Source: an uncultured bacterium (lineage in GTDB: Bacteria > Verrucomicrobiota > Kiritimatiellia > PWTM01). From it: a stretch of 64,000 bases of DNA. The DNA is taken from contig CALLML010000003.1 of assembly GCA_938005705.1 (NCBI GenBank), forward strand, positions 1 through 64,000. The letters run 5' to 3'. The notes beneath the pieces are model-generated. The model was not told the DNA's origin, ran no database searches, and saw only the letters and a program-made list of their open reading frames with translations. The position numbers and the translations under genes are program-made. Below, piece by piece: positions 27,478 to 37,079 of this stretch; within the stretch, counting starts at the first letter, position 1, and each line of letters opens with the position of its first letter.

Positions 27478-29211
27478 ATGAAACGTTGGATACCGCCTGC
27501 GTTCACGCCGTCGGATGCGGAGGCGGAACGGGACGCCGCACGGTGGCGCGTGCCTCGCGCCCTAGCGCGCTTATTGCGCGCCCGTGGATTTGACGATGCG
27601 GAGGAGGTGGATCGTTTTCTGCGACCCCGGTTGAGCGCTCTGGACGATCCGTTGCGCCTGCCGGATATGCCCCGAGCCGTCGAACGCATCGAACGCGCCA
27701 TTGAAGTGAAAGAAAAGATAGTCGTTTTCGGAGATTATGACGTTGACGGCATCAGCGCAGCGGCAATCCTAACACGATGTCTGACCGCCTTGGGCGGCTA
27801 TGTCCGAACGTTCCTCCCCCATCGCGTGGATGATGGCTACGGACTTCGCACTGATACTGTGCGCCGGTGCATCTCCGAACAGCGCCCCCAACTGATCGTC
27901 ACCGTGGATTGCGGTGTCAATGCGGCTGAGGCCGTTGCCCTGGCCCGCGCCCAAGGTGTGGATGTGGTGGTCACGGATCATCATGTGCCCTCGCTGTCTC
28001 AGCGGCCCCACGCTTGTGTGGTCAACCCCAAACTCGCATCCACGCCAGAGCCGTGGGCGAATCTCGCCGGCGTCGGCGTAGCCTTCAAATTGTGCCATGC
28101 GCTGCTCAAATCGGCGCGCAACCGGGGAAAGGAGTCGGCACACCGCGTGGATTTGCGGCAATGGCTCGACATCGTCGCGATCGGTACAATTGCGGACGCC
28201 GTGCCGCTGACGGGCGAAAACCGTATTCTGGCACGCCACGGTCTCGATCGGCTGAACCGCGCGCCGTCACCCGGTCTGCGGGCGTTGCTGGACATCGCCT
28301 CGGTCAGAGGAGAAATCGGTAGCCACCACATTGGTTATATCATCGGTCCCCGACTGAATGCTGCCGGACGTCTCGACACGGCGGAAAAGGCCTTTCAACT
28401 GTTGCTCTCGGATTCGCCGGATACGGCGCGTCCGCTGGCGGAAGCACTGGATGCCGCCAACCGCGAACGGCAACGGATCGAAGCGGACACCCTGGAGGAA
28501 GCAAAGGCGTGGGTGGATGAACATTTCGATCCCGATCGAGATTTCGCAATCGTCGTCGCCGGACGTAACTGGCATCCCGGCGTCATCGGACTGATCGCCT
28601 CCCGGCTGGCACTCCGGCACCAACGGCCGGTGGCGGCCCTTACGATCGCTGACAATGGCGTCGCCCGCGGATCCTGCCGAGCTATCGAAGGATTTCACCT
28701 TGTCGAAGCGCTCCAAACCTGTGCGGACATGCTAGACCATTTCGGCGGACATGCGCAGGCCGCCGGCCTGGCGTTGCGCGCGGACCGTATCGGGGCTTTT
28801 CGGGATCGTTTTCTTGCATATGCGCGCGACCGCCTCACCGGAACCGATTTGCGCCCATCTTTGCGTATTGACCAATGGATTCCGCTGGCGGATGCCGATG
28901 AACCGCTAATGGATGCGTTACAGGATATGCGGCCTTTCGGTCAGGCCAATCCAACGCCCGTGTGGGCGGCACGCGGCATCCACGTGTTGCGCCGTACCGC
29001 CGTTGGCGCCGATGGGCGGCATTTGCGCATGACGCTGGCCGATGGCGGCACTCAACGCGAAGCCATCGCGTTTCATTCCGACGCCAACGCCTTGACGGAA
29101 GGCCCCCTCGACATCGCCTTTGAACTGCACTACAACGACTTCAACGGGCGTCGTACCCTCCAACTCCATCTGCTGGACTTTCGCCCTTCAAATACGCATC
29201 ATTCGTCCTGA
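27478..29211 (+). CDS. recJ: Single-strand 5'-3' exonuclease RecJ
   Basis: DHH-family DNA exonuclease for recombination and mismatch repair. 577 residues. Phosphoesterase motifs: VVFGDYDVDGISAA (Asp86-x-Asp..., about 82-95), LIVTVDCGVNAAEA, DVVVTDHHVP (the DHH triad), then DIVAIGTIADAVPL, and DHFGGHAQAAGLAL of the DHHA1 domain. The C-terminal OB part ends in DFRPS. Start at 27478 lies 16 bases after secDF; the ribosome site is weak. Confidence 0.94.
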   Translation: MKRWIPPAFTPSDAEAERDAARWRVPRALARLLRARGFDDAEEVDRFLRPRLSALDDPLRLPDMPRAVERIERAIEVKEKIVVFGDYDVDGISAAAILTRCLTALGGYVRTFLPHRVDDGYGLRTDTVRRCISEQRPQLIVTVDCGVNAAEAVALARAQGVDVVVTDHHVPSLSQRPHACVVNPKLASTPEPWANLAGVGVAFKLCHALLKSARNRGKESAHRVDLRQWLDIVAIGTIADAVPLTGENRILARHGLDRLNRAPSPGLRALLDIASVRGEIGSHHIGYIIGPRLNAAGRLDTAEKAFQLLLSDSPDTARPLAEALDAANRERQRIEADTLEEAKAWVDEHFDPDRDFAIVVAGRNWHPGVIGLIASRLALRHQRPVAALTIADNGVARGSCRAIEGFHLVEALQTCADMLDHFGGHAQAAGLALRADRIGAFRDRFLAYARDRLTGTDLRPSLRIDQWIPLADADEPLMDALQDMRPFGQANPTPVWAARGIHVLRRTAVGADGRHLRMTLADGGTQREAIAFHSDANALTEGPLDIAFELHYNDFNGRRTLQLHLLDFRPSNTHHSS

Positions 29212-29259
29212 TCTCGATCAAGCGCCTGCCCCCAAGGTCAGTTCTCGGTATCCCGACCG

Positions 29260-30198
29260 ATGGGAAGCGAAGTGACCGCAAAAAATGACGAAAGGGAGTT
29301 GGCTGAGCCGATGGCTGCCGAAACACGCGTCGCAACGGATGATTACGAATTGCTGGACAGCGGAAACGGACGCAAACTGGAACGGTTTGGTCCGATCGTA
29401 CTGGATCGGCCTTGCACGCAGGCGGTATGGCGGCCTCGCCTCGCGGCCTCGGCCTGGGCAGCGGCGGATGCCGCCTTCGACCGAGAGTCCGGAAACCGCT
29501 GGCACCGACGCGAACGGTTACCGCCTTATTGGGTCATTCGAATCGAGGGGCTGCGCATCAAGTTGTCGGCGACCGATTTCGGTCACCTCGGCATATTTCC
29601 GGAACAACGTGCATGCTGGCGCTGGATCACGCAGAATCTCGTGAGCGGCGACGCACGTCCCGCGAACTCCTCTCTGGCCGTGCTGAATCTTTTCGCTTAC
29701 TCCGGCGTCGCCACATTAGTGGCGGCGCGGACGGGGGCGAGCGTATGCCATCTCGATGCCTCTCGGGGTATGGTCACCTGGGCGCGTGAAAATGCGGCAC
29801 TCAACCATCTGGAACACCATCCGATTCGATGGATTGTCGAGGACTGCCATAAATTCCTTCATCGGGAAATTCGCCGCGGACATCGCTATGCGGCGATTAT
29901 TCTCGATCCGCCGACCTTCGGGCGAGGCCAAGGGGGCGAACTTTACAAGATCGAATCGGATCTGCCGGAAACGCTTGAATTGTGTCGACAGCTGCTCAAC
30001 GACACCCCACGTTTTTTGCTGCTCAGCGCCCATACACCGGGTTTTTCGCCGCGGGTGCTGGAGAATCTCTTAGCTCAGGCTCTCCAGGGCCTCGCAGGAA
30101 TCGTTGAATCGGGGGAAATGCTTTTAACCGGCAATCCCGACGTGTTGCCTTTACCCAGCGGGGCCTGGGCGCGATGGTCCGCGATGCCAGAAAAATGA
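29260..30198 (+). CDS. Class I SAM-dependent methyltransferase (RlmI/RlmK-like)
   Basis: 312 residues. The C-terminal half is a Rossmann methyltransferase: [20 protein letters not shown] (SAM motif I), [20 protein letters not shown] (acidic motif II) and the [10 protein letters not shown] loop, the DPP-F form of rRNA cytosine/guanine C5/N7 methyltransferases such as RlmI and RlmKL. The N-terminal part has [10 protein letters not shown], also family-like, but no PUA domain as in RlmI. Target base unknown; likely rRNA. Start 29260 chosen as the first ATG in frame; an internal ATG (29311) is possible. Confidence 0.8.
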   Translation: MGSEVTAKNDERELAEPMAAETRVATDDYELLDSGNGRKLERFGPIVLDRPCTQAVWRPRLAASAWAAADAAFDRESGNRWHRRERLPPYWVIRIEGLRIKLSATDFGHLGIFPEQRACWRWITQNLVSGDARPANSSLAVLNLFAYSGVATLVAARTGASVCHLDASRGMVTWARENAALNHLEHHPIRWIVEDCHKFLHREIRRGHRYAAIILDPPTFGRGQGGELYKIESDLPETLELCRQLLNDTPRFLLLSAHTPGFSPRVLENLLAQALQGLAGIVESGEMLLTGNPDVLPLPSGAWARWSAMPEK

Positions 30199-30204
30199 AT
30201 GTGA

Positions 30205-30292
30205 TGGCGGAGGGGGAGGGATTCGAACCCCCGGTCCCTTGCGGGACTCCGGTTTTCAAGACCGGCGCAATCGACCACTCTGCCACCCCTCC
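30205..30292 (-). tRNA. tRNA-Ser(UGA)
   Basis: Minus strand 30292-30205 folds as a class II tRNA: acceptor GGAGGGG with CCCCTCC, discriminator G and encoded CCA; the anticodon arm CCGGT-CTTGAAA-ACCGG gives anticodon TGA; there is a long variable arm (TCCCGC-AAG-GGA) and T-arm GGTTCGAAT. 88 nt. Confidence 0.97.
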
Positions 30293-30364
30293 GGAGGTCG
30301 CCCAGCATAGTGTGGGCTTATCGGACGGGCAAGCCGCAGCTGGCGCGACGTCGTCAAAAAATCC

Positions 30365-31078
30365 TCAGGCACTCGGGTTCTCCCCGGCGATGACGCCATC
30401 GGCCAGGCACAGGTGGCGATCGCATCGGTTCGCGACATGAGGATCGTGGGTAACGACCACCAACGTTCGCCTCCGCTCCCGCACCAGTGCGAACAGCACA
30501 TCCAGCACACGAGCGCCTGTCTGAGAATCCAAATTTCCCGTCGGTTCATCGGCCAAAATCAGCTCAGGATCGTTCATCAGGGCGCGCGCAAGCGCGGCGC
30601 GCTGCTGCTCGCCGCCGGACAATTCGTCAGGCCTGTGTTTCACACGCCCCGACAGCCCCACCCGTTCGATCAACTCCGACGCTCGCCGACGCAAGGCCGG
30701 GCCGCTTCTCCAGGCCGCCGGGTGACACAGCGCCGGCAACATAATGTTTTCGACCAGATCCAGCTCTGGAAGCAAATGAAAGGCCTGAAAGACGAAACCG
30801 ATCCGCGAAGCACGGAGGGCCGCACGTTCTCGCCCGCTCATCCGGTAAAGGTCTCTGCCGCCGAAAAGAACCGTCCCCTCGGTCGGGGCGTCGAGCGCTC
30901 CCAGCACATTGAGCAAGGTACTCTTCCCCGCGCCGCTGGCGCCGACAATCGCGAGAGCCTCGCCCCGTTTCACGGAAAGCGTGACGCCGCGCAGCACAGG
31001 GACTTCGACCTTGCCCAGCCGGTAGGATTTCCACACCTCCCCCGCTTCGATCAGCAACTCAGTGAACGTCTCACTCAT
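30365..31078 (-). CDS. lolD: Lipoprotein-releasing ABC transporter ATP-binding protein LolD
   Basis: ATPase of the LolCDE complex that extracts lipoproteins from the inner membrane for transfer to the outer membrane. 237 residues. Walker [16 protein letters not shown] (about 42-56), Q-loop [17 protein letters not shown], signature [19 protein letters not shown], Walker [14 protein letters not shown] and the switch His in VVTHDPHVA. The [18 protein letters not shown] segment is typical of LolD rather than FtsE. It overlaps lolC by 8 bases and forms an operon lysS-lolC-lolD. Confidence 0.93.
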   Translation of the reverse strand: MSETFTELLIEAGEVWKSYRLGKVEVPVLRGVTLSVKRGEALAIVGASGAGKSTLLNVLGALDAPTEGTVLFGGRDLYRMSGRERAALRASRIGFVFQAFHLLPELDLVENIMLPALCHPAAWRSGPALRRRASELIERVGLSGRVKHRPDELSGGEQQRAALARALMNDPELILADEPTGNLDSQTGARVLDVLFALVRERRRTLVVVTHDPHVANRCDRHLCLADGVIAGENPSA

Positions 31079-32297
31079 AGCGCAAGGCCCTCGCCGGATC
31101 GAGACGAGCGGCGCGAAGCGCCGGGATTAAACCCGCCAGCGTGCAGATGATCATCACTGACGCGGCAATCGCCCACAGGTCGGAGGTCTGGGTATACGAC
31201 GGAATCTCGCTGAGGTGATACAATTCCGGCGGCAGCAGGTCCAATCCGAGCCGCGCCGAGAGAAAGCGCATCAGGGTGTTGCGATACCGCAAGGTCCACA
31301 GGCCCGCCCCGATGCCCGCCGCCGTGCCGATCGCGCCGGCCAGCCATCCCTGCCACATGAACACCCGCATCACCGCACCCGAGGAGAATCCGAGCGCCTT
31401 CAAAAGCCCGATTTCGCGCGTCTTTTGAACCGTCACCGTAATCAGAGTGTTCGTGATGCCGAACGCCGCCACGATCGTGATGAAGATCAACAGAAAGAAC
31501 ATCATATTTTTTTCGACGCGGACGGCCGTGAAAATCTGGCGGTTCATGTCCATCCACGTCCGGACATCAGCGCCGGGTCCCAAGCACTCCGACAGCCTCC
31601 GGGCGATGGCAGCGGCGGCGAACGGATTGCGCGTCATCACCGCGAAACCGTGTACACCGCGCTCCAGTCCAAAGAGGTCACGCGCCTTAGGAATCGAACA
31701 CAGCGCGTAGCCGGCATCGAAATCGAACATGCCCAGGTCAAAGATGCCGCGCACCACAAGCTCCTCCGGCAATCGAATCTCCTGGGCCCGTAAAAAACTC
31801 TGAGGTGAATAAACCACCACGGCATCTCCGACGCGCACGCCCAGTCGCCGGGCCAGATCGCGACCAATGACGAGTCCGTCGTCTTCCACGTCAAAATGGC
31901 CGACAGCGATGTGGTCGGGCACGCGGCTCACGGCCGGCTCGCGCGCGGGATCTACGCCGCGCAGAACAGGCGTGAACACCGCGGAATGATGGGTAATAAA
32001 GGCCAAGCCCTGGACAAACGGCGCGACCCCCGTGACGTCGGCATCCGCTTCAATACGCGCCATCCATTCTTCCGGCTCCGCCGCCGAAGCATCCACATAC
32101 ACCAACAGATGCGCATTGAAGGCGAGAATTTTCTCTCGCCACATGCGGTCGAATCCGCTCATGACCGAGAGGACAATCACCAGCACGGCCACGCCGATCA
32201 ACACTCCCAGCACCGAAAGAATGGTCACTACTGAAAGGAACGAACGCTTCGGGCGCAAATATTTGAGGGCGAGAAAAAGAGAAAAAGGTAGGCTCAT
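31071..32297 (-). CDS. Lipoprotein-releasing ABC transporter permease LolC/E
   Basis: 408 residues. MSLPFSLFLALKYLRPKR starts the first membrane helix (about 20-45, SVVTILSVLGVLIGVAVLVI, VLSVMSGFD), then a large periplasmic domain (about 50-270) and three C-terminal helices in the FtsX-like permease domain (MFFLLIFITIVAAFGITNTL, GLLKALGFSSGAVMRVFMWQ, LWAIAASVMIICTLAGLIPA, ending ARALRYE). With only one permease gene next to lolD, the complex may be a homodimer (LolF-like) as in many bacteria with one LolC/E. Overlaps lysS by four bases. Confidence 0.9.
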   Translation of the reverse strand: MSLPFSLFLALKYLRPKRSFLSVVTILSVLGVLIGVAVLVIVLSVMSGFDRMWREKILAFNAHLLVYVDASAAEPEEWMARIEADADVTGVAPFVQGLAFITHHSAVFTPVLRGVDPAREPAVSRVPDHIAVGHFDVEDDGLVIGRDLARRLGVRVGDAVVVYSPQSFLRAQEIRLPEELVVRGIFDLGMFDFDAGYALCSIPKARDLFGLERGVHGFAVMTRNPFAAAAIARRLSECLGPGADVRTWMDMNRQIFTAVRVEKNMMFFLLIFITIVAAFGITNTLITVTVQKTREIGLLKALGFSSGAVMRVFMWQGWLAGAIGTAAGIGAGLWTLRYRNTLMRFLSARLGLDLLPPELYHLSEIPSYTQTSDLWAIAASVMIICTLAGLIPALRAARLDPARALRYE

Positions 32298-33772
32298 CCG
32301 CCCTTTTCCTTCATCTGGGGAAATAGGATGACGTCCCGGATCGAATCCGCGCCCGTCAGCAGCATCACGAGCCGGTCCACCCCCAGCCCCATCCCGCCGG
32401 CCGGCGGCATGCCGTGTTCCAACGCTAGCAGAAAATCTTCATCCACTTTGGAAGCATCGCCGTCTGCTTGCGCCTCGAAGCGTCGGCGCTGCTCCAAAGG
32501 ATCATTCAGCTCGGAGTATCCTGGGGCAATTTCGCGACCGTCGATGACCAACTCGAACACATCCACGACATTCGGATCATCATCGCAGCGCCGTGCCAGT
32601 GGAATGAGAACAGACGGCAAACGGGTAACGAAGGTCGGAGTGCGGAGTGTTTTTTCAACCAGTTTTTCGTAAATCTCATGCGTGATGGCAGATTTGTCCC
32701 AATCCTCAGGGATATCCAGTCCCATGCCCTGAGCCCGAAGGCGGGCGGCCGCGACCTCGAGGGTATCCCAATCGGCACCGGCGACCTCGCGGATCAAGTC
32801 CGCATACGGAACCTCGCGCCACGGCGGCGTCAAATCAATCGGGCGCTCTGGAGGCCCCACGGTCCACCCGCCGACAACACATTGCGCTACGTGCAGAATC
32901 AACTCCTGTACGAGGACCTGGACTGTGCGCAGATCGCCATAGGCCGCATAGACCTCAAGCATCGTGAATTCGGGATTATGCGAGCGGTCGAGGCCTTCAT
33001 TACGAAAATTCCGATTCAACTCGTAAACGCGATCGAACCCGCCTACCAGTAGACGCTTGAGGTACAGCTCTGGGGCAATGCGCAGAAACATGCGGGCGTT
33101 CAGGGCATTATAGTAGGTTTCAAACGGTCGCGCGGCCGCTCCGCCCGCCAAAGGCTGGATCATCGGCGTTTCGACCTCAAGAAAACCGCGGCCGTCCAGA
33201 AAAGCCCGGATTTCACGCAGAATCGCGGCTCGTTTAACAAACCGTTCCACCACGTCGGGATTCGCCATCAGGTCAAGGTACCGACGGCGATACCGTGTTT
33301 CGACATCCTGAAGCCCGTGCCATTTTTCCGGCGGAATGCGCAAGGATTTAGCCAGCAGCGTCCATGAACGCACCTGGATCGTCGGTTCTCCGGTTCGCGT
33401 TTTGAAAAGGACACCCTCGGCGCCAATCTGATCGCCCAGATCCACGAATCGAAATGATTCGTACGCTTCATCGCCCAGGATATCCTTTTTCAGATAGATC
33501 TGAAATTTTCCCGATCCATCTTGCAAGTGCGCGAAGAGGCTCTTACCCATGTGGCGAATGGCCATAACTCGGCCCGCGGCGCGCACCTCACGCCCTTCCA
33601 CAAAATCGGCGTGAATTTCCGCGAGGCGAGCCGTTCGCGGATAAGCGCCACCGTAACCACGGTAGCCCCGTTTTTCGAGTTCGGCCAGATTTGCGAGACG
33701 TTGCCGCCGATACTCGTTGTCTTCGATCACAGAGGTTTCAACGGATTGTTCAGACATCTTCGGTTGGTCCAT
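32294..33772 (-). CDS. lysS: Lysyl-tRNA synthetase, class II
   Basis: Charges tRNA-Lys. 492 residues. N-terminal OB-fold anticodon-binding domain (about 60-170, VRAAGRVMAIRHMGKSLFAH); catalytic motif 2 YELNRNFRNEGLDRSHNPEF (about 270-289) and motif 3 GMGLGVDRLVMLLTG (about 461-475). MDQPKMSEQS offers two starts; 33772 is given and 33757 is equally possible. The 1 kb upstream of it on this strand carries no gene. Confidence 0.95.
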   Translation of the reverse strand: MDQPKMSEQSVETSVIEDNEYRRQRLANLAELEKRGYRGYGGAYPRTARLAEIHADFVEGREVRAAGRVMAIRHMGKSLFAHLQDGSGKFQIYLKKDILGDEAYESFRFVDLGDQIGAEGVLFKTRTGEPTIQVRSWTLLAKSLRIPPEKWHGLQDVETRYRRRYLDLMANPDVVERFVKRAAILREIRAFLDGRGFLEVETPMIQPLAGGAAARPFETYYNALNARMFLRIAPELYLKRLLVGGFDRVYELNRNFRNEGLDRSHNPEFTMLEVYAAYGDLRTVQVLVQELILHVAQCVVGGWTVGPPERPIDLTPPWREVPYADLIREVAGADWDTLEVAAARLRAQGMGLDIPEDWDKSAITHEIYEKLVEKTLRTPTFVTRLPSVLIPLARRCDDDPNVVDVFELVIDGREIAPGYSELNDPLEQRRRFEAQADGDASKVDEDFLLALEHGMPPAGGMGLGVDRLVMLLTGADSIRDVILFPQMKEKGG

Positions 33773-33970
33773 AATCTCGCGACACTAATGGCGCCCGCCG
33801 GCCACGTCAAGGGGGAGCGAGCCGATGGTGCTGCGGAGAATGAGCGGCAAATAAAGGTGTCGGCGAATGGAGGCAAAAATCGTTTACCCTACGACCCTGC
33901 ACCATTCGCTGATTTTTCGCCGCATCACCGGCGCAAAACGACGAAAAGTCAGCAGATCATGCCCCCTCTG

Positions 33971-34023
33971 TCTACCCGCCGCCTTTTTCGCGGTGTGAAA
34001 GAAGGCGGCCTGTACGGGGTAGA
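33971..34023. other. Strong two-step stem-loop
   Basis: Outer arms TCTACCC (33971-33977) and GGGTAGA (34017-34023) enclose inner arms GCCGCCTT (33978-33985) and AAGGCGGC (34002-34009), extended by TTTC/GAAA. It could be a structured RNA, part of a lysS leader (minus strand, about 200 bases before lysS) or an intergenic palindrome. No T-run adjoins it. Confidence 0.45.
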
Positions 34024-34602
34024 CCAGCTTGTTCGGCGACCCCGGCGCAGGGCCCTTGGATGCAAGCCGTTTTCCCTTCCTCTGCGAATGGCCGCCTTCC
34101 AAGCTTCCCCTGCAGCGTGGCCGGCTTGACGGAGGCCTATACCCGCTTTTCCAAACGGCGGAAAAATGCAAACGGACAGACAAAACCGGGAGTGTGGCGA
34201 TACAGGTATGGACGGGCTCGAGAATGGCCTCTGGGTTGACCCCGCCACTGTGTCCCGCGCGACGTTGGACGCATAATAAAGTGGCCCACAACGTTGAGCT
34301 GTTGTAGTTACAAATGTCGCATTTGGACAGAGCGGATGTATCTCGCCTATTATGGACACGACGAGACCGGCACGGGATCGTTTTGATACAAGTCCGGCGA
34401 GGTCATTGCATCGTTGGATGGGGACGGAGAAAACGGCGAACGGCGTTCGGCCCCTCTGTGGCGGCAGCCGCTGGTGACCCCCAAAAAGCACCGTGACGGC
34501 GGATGCCGGCCGCCGAAAAACCGCGATCCTCGGTTGTGGCTACAACCTGAAGTTGCACCGACGAAAAGGTCGATCCCATATACTGTCCAGCTGTTTTTTT
34601 CA

Positions 34603-34631
34603 TTGATGGTTTGCGTTATCGCCTGTAAAAT
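34603..34631 (+). promoter_or_regulatory. Candidate sigma-70-type promoter toward tRNA-Ser(GGA)
   Basis: TTGATG (34603-34608), 17-base spacer, TAAAAT (34626-34631). It points to tRNA-Ser at 34796, giving a leader of about 160 bases. Pattern only. Confidence 0.4.
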
Positions 34632-34795
34632 GATTCGTGATCTGATCCCATGGTCCTAAGCTCGAGTACTTTCCCATTAGTTACCGAAAAAAGCGCCTAT
34701 TCAATCTTGCCAGCATCGAGACGGCGAAGTTTAATGCGGTTTTCATTGAAGGGCAAACGTCTCATCCGCAATAACCGCGCGGAGCAGTTTATGAG

Positions 34796-34886
34796 GGAGA
34801 GGTGCCAGAGTGGTTGATTGGGCACGCCTGGAGAGCGTGTGACCTCCAAAAGGGGTCCGAGGGTTCGAATCCCTCCCTCTCCGCCA
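34796..34886 (+). tRNA. tRNA-Ser(GGA)
   Basis: Class II fold: acceptor GGAGAGG with CCTCTCC, discriminator G, encoded CCA; anticodon arm CACGC-CTGGAGA-GCGTG gives anticodon GGA; long variable arm; T-arm GGTTCGAAT. 91 nt. Confidence 0.97.
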
Positions 34887-35007
34887 GTTTTTGCTGGGCA
34901 GTTCGCGAGAGAGGGCGGGCGGCGTCCGGCGAATTTGGGAGCAAAGCAATCGGAGAAAACGGGGCTTAAGGGACGTCGCACGGTGCCCGAATGATGTCAG
35001 GTCGTTC

Positions 35008-35874
35008 TCATTCACCGCACGGACGAGGAGGACGGAGCCTCGGCAAAACATGCTCGGCTGGTTCCTCATCCTTTTCAACGATAGCGCGGATAACTTCTCC
35101 GGCGGCGATGAGGCCGAATATGCCGGTTACAAATGAAACGCTTCCCAAGGGGGGGCGTACGCGTCCACGGCGAAATTCCGCATGGTCTCCTGCCCTTACC
35201 ATCGTGCGCAAAGCCGACGGGGGATGTTCCAGCGAATAAACACAGCGAATGCCTTGCCGAATACCCCGGCGCGCGAGTCGCTTACGCAAGAGGCGCGCCA
35301 AGGGGCATTCGCGCGTTTCAGAGATATCGCCCACCCGTATGGCGAAAGGGTCTAAACGGGTTGCGGCGCCCATGCTCGACACGGTGAATACCCCCGCCCT
35401 CACGGAGGCCGTCAGTAGATGAATTTTCGGCGAAAGGCTGTCAATCGCATCCACCAGCGCGTCCGGACAATCCGCCACAAGGTCGCCGGCATTTTCGAGT
35501 CCCAAAAAGATCGGTTGCGTCTCCACTTCGATGTCGGGGTTGATGTCTCGAACGCGCTCTGCGGCGACATCCGCTTTGAGGCGTCCGACCGTGGATTCGA
35601 GGGCATACAGCTGACGGTTGATGTTGGAAGGTCGAACGCGGTCGAAATCCACAAGCCGAAGACGCCCAATACCCGCGCGCGCCAAGGCTTCCGTCGCATA
35701 AGACCCCACGGCCCCGAGACCGGCGACAACGACAAAAGCCTTACGAAGGCGGGATAGGGCGGAAGCGCCCAACAGGAGTTCTGTGCGAGAGAATCGTTCA
35801 TCTGCGGCGCTGACAAAAGAAGCCGTGTCGTCCTTGCTCTGGGACATTGGAGAATCGTGATCGCCATCATCCAT
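35008..35874 (-). CDS. tcdA: tRNA threonylcarbamoyladenosine dehydratase TcdA
   Basis: E1-like ATP-dependent enzyme that cyclises t6A37 to ct6A in ANN-decoding tRNAs. 288 residues. RFSRTELLLG near the start, the nucleotide-binding VVVAGLGAVGSYATEALARA, then RLRLVDFDRVRPSNINRQLY (ThiF-family Asp/Arg), CPDALVDAIDSLSPKIHLL, and a late GSVSFVTGIFGLIAAGEV helix. The ATG at 35874 has GGAG nine bases before and overlaps the tatD stop by eight bases; an ATG at 35910 lies inside tatD and is less likely. Confidence 0.88.
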   Translation of the reverse strand: MDDGDHDSPMSQSKDDTASFVSAADERFSRTELLLGASALSRLRKAFVVVAGLGAVGSYATEALARAGIGRLRLVDFDRVRPSNINRQLYALESTVGRLKADVAAERVRDINPDIEVETQPIFLGLENAGDLVADCPDALVDAIDSLSPKIHLLTASVRAGVFTVSSMGAATRLDPFAIRVGDISETRECPLARLLRKRLARRGIRQGIRCVYSLEHPPSALRTMVRAGDHAEFRRGRVRPPLGSVSFVTGIFGLIAAGEVIRAIVEKDEEPAEHVLPRLRPPRPCGE

Positions 35875-36655
35875 AGGCGGGTTCTCCGAATACGCGGATC
35901 GCATTCTCATATGTCACCCGTCGCACTTCATCTTCCTTCCGCTGAAGGATATCCGCGATCGCACGGATGATTCGCGGCAGATGAGCCGGTTCGCTCAAAG
36001 GGCGTGAGCCATCCATGGGAGGGGGGAGACCCGCGGCGGGAATGTCCGGTGCGTCCGTTTCGACTAGCAGCCGATCGAGAGGCACCGCGACCACAGCGCG
36101 GCGCCCTCGGAGGTTCCGCTCCCACGTAATCGATCCGGAAAAAGAAAAATAGGCGCCAGCGTCGATAAGTTCCTTCATTAAATCCGGAGGACCAGAATAG
36201 GAATGCAGCACCACTCCCGCCGGAAAAGGACCTTCCTGTTTGAGAAAGTGTGCGAGCCGACCCCATGCTTGGCGGGCGTGAAGACTGGCCGGACGATTCT
36301 GGCTACGGGCCAAGCGCAATTGCGTTAGAAAGATCTCTTCCATTTCGTCGGCATCTGCTTTTCTTTCGCCGCACAGTCCGATTTCGCCCACAGCCGCGGT
36401 TGCATCAGCCTGGATTCGTTCGACGAGACGCTTTTCCCATTCGTTCGACCTTCCGGCGAGATACCAGGGATGCAATCCATACGCCGGTTGAATGAAGTCA
36501 GAATGCGCCGTCGCCAATTCAGCGACGCGAGGCCAATCTTTTTCGGAAATACCACAGCAAAGCACCCGCCTCACGCCACTTATCCGCGCGCGTTCAATGA
36601 GTGAGTCAAGATCGCATATGCGCGCGTCCTGCAAATGGGCATGCGTGTCAAACAT
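35867..36655 (-). CDS. tatD: TatD-family metal-dependent hydrolase
   Basis: Amidohydrolase-fold DNase, cytoplasmic. 262 residues. The metal-binding FDTHAHLQD is at residues 2-10, the catalytic Glu in VGEIGLCGE near 90, His in SLHARQAWG and VVLHSYSGP, and the final Asp in LLVETDAPDIPAAG near 196. The LCGE form replaces the usual GLDY/F. Operon with tcdA downstream (eight-base overlap). Confidence 0.88.
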   Translation of the reverse strand: MFDTHAHLQDARICDLDSLIERARISGVRRVLCCGISEKDWPRVAELATAHSDFIQPAYGLHPWYLAGRSNEWEKRLVERIQADATAAVGEIGLCGERKADADEMEEIFLTQLRLARSQNRPASLHARQAWGRLAHFLKQEGPFPAGVVLHSYSGPPDLMKELIDAGAYFSFSGSITWERNLRGRRAVVAVPLDRLLVETDAPDIPAAGLPPPMDGSRPLSEPAHLPRIIRAIADILQRKEDEVRRVTYENAIRVFGEPAYG

Positions 36656-36941
36656 ATCACGACACTCTCGATCCCGATACTATCCGAAACGGTTGTCCGT
36701 GAATAGCGACACCCCCGCGGCTGGACGCCAATTGGAAGCCAGGGCAAGTTTCCGGAGCGCGAGGTGGTGGAGGACGAAACAAAACGCCGCCCGGAACCGC
36801 TGTACAGGCTAAACCAAAAAAACCTGATGCGGTTAAAGAACCCCGCCTCCGTCGTCCACGTGAAGAACAAAAACCGTGAAAAACATTCGTCCACTCTTGG
36901 CCTCGCGCCCTTCCCAACGGGGGACATCGGCGGCGCGTGAC

Positions 36942-37018
36942 TGGCGGGGACGACGGGACTCGAACCCGCAACACCCAGATCGACAATCTGGTACTCTAAC
37001 CAATTGAGCTACGTCCCC
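36942..37018 (-). tRNA. tRNA-Asp(GUC)
   Basis: Acceptor GGGGACG with CGTCCCC, discriminator G and encoded CCA; D-arm GCTCAATTGGTTAGAG; anticodon arm CCAGA-TTGTCGA-TCTGG gives GTC; T-arm GGTTCGAGT. 77 nt. Bases 36656-36941 before it hold no recognisable gene. Confidence 0.97.
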
Positions 37019-37079
37019 TGCTGCACGGAAGATTGAGAGGGCATCCTAGCGAGAAACATGCAATTTGCAAGCTTCTTTG

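Larger units (their letters stand above)
33773..34795. other. 1 kb interval without a recognisable gene
   Basis: Between lysS and tRNA-Ser(GGA). Open frames here have no recognisable domains and unconvincing composition. It holds the large hairpin at 33971-34023, a CAAATG-TCG-CATTTG palindrome at 34311-34325, and a promoter-like site at 34603-34631. No match by eye to RNase P, tmRNA, 4.5S or 6S RNA. Confidence 0.6.

Noticed and set aside
34170-34290. CCCCGCCACTGTG resembles the conserved core of cobalamin riboswitches.
   Set aside because: The other conserved parts (the GTGxxAATCC box before it and the AGxCAGGAxACC box after it) are absent, and no B12 gene follows.
33884-34291. Open frame of 135 residues on the minus strand before lysS.
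   Set aside because: No recognisable domain, unlikely composition, and it overlaps the strong hairpin; treated as non-coding.
34414-34659. Open frame of 81 residues with a hydrophobic C-terminal segment.
   Set aside because: No ribosome site of normal spacing, no family resemblance, and it contains a promoter-like site; not called.
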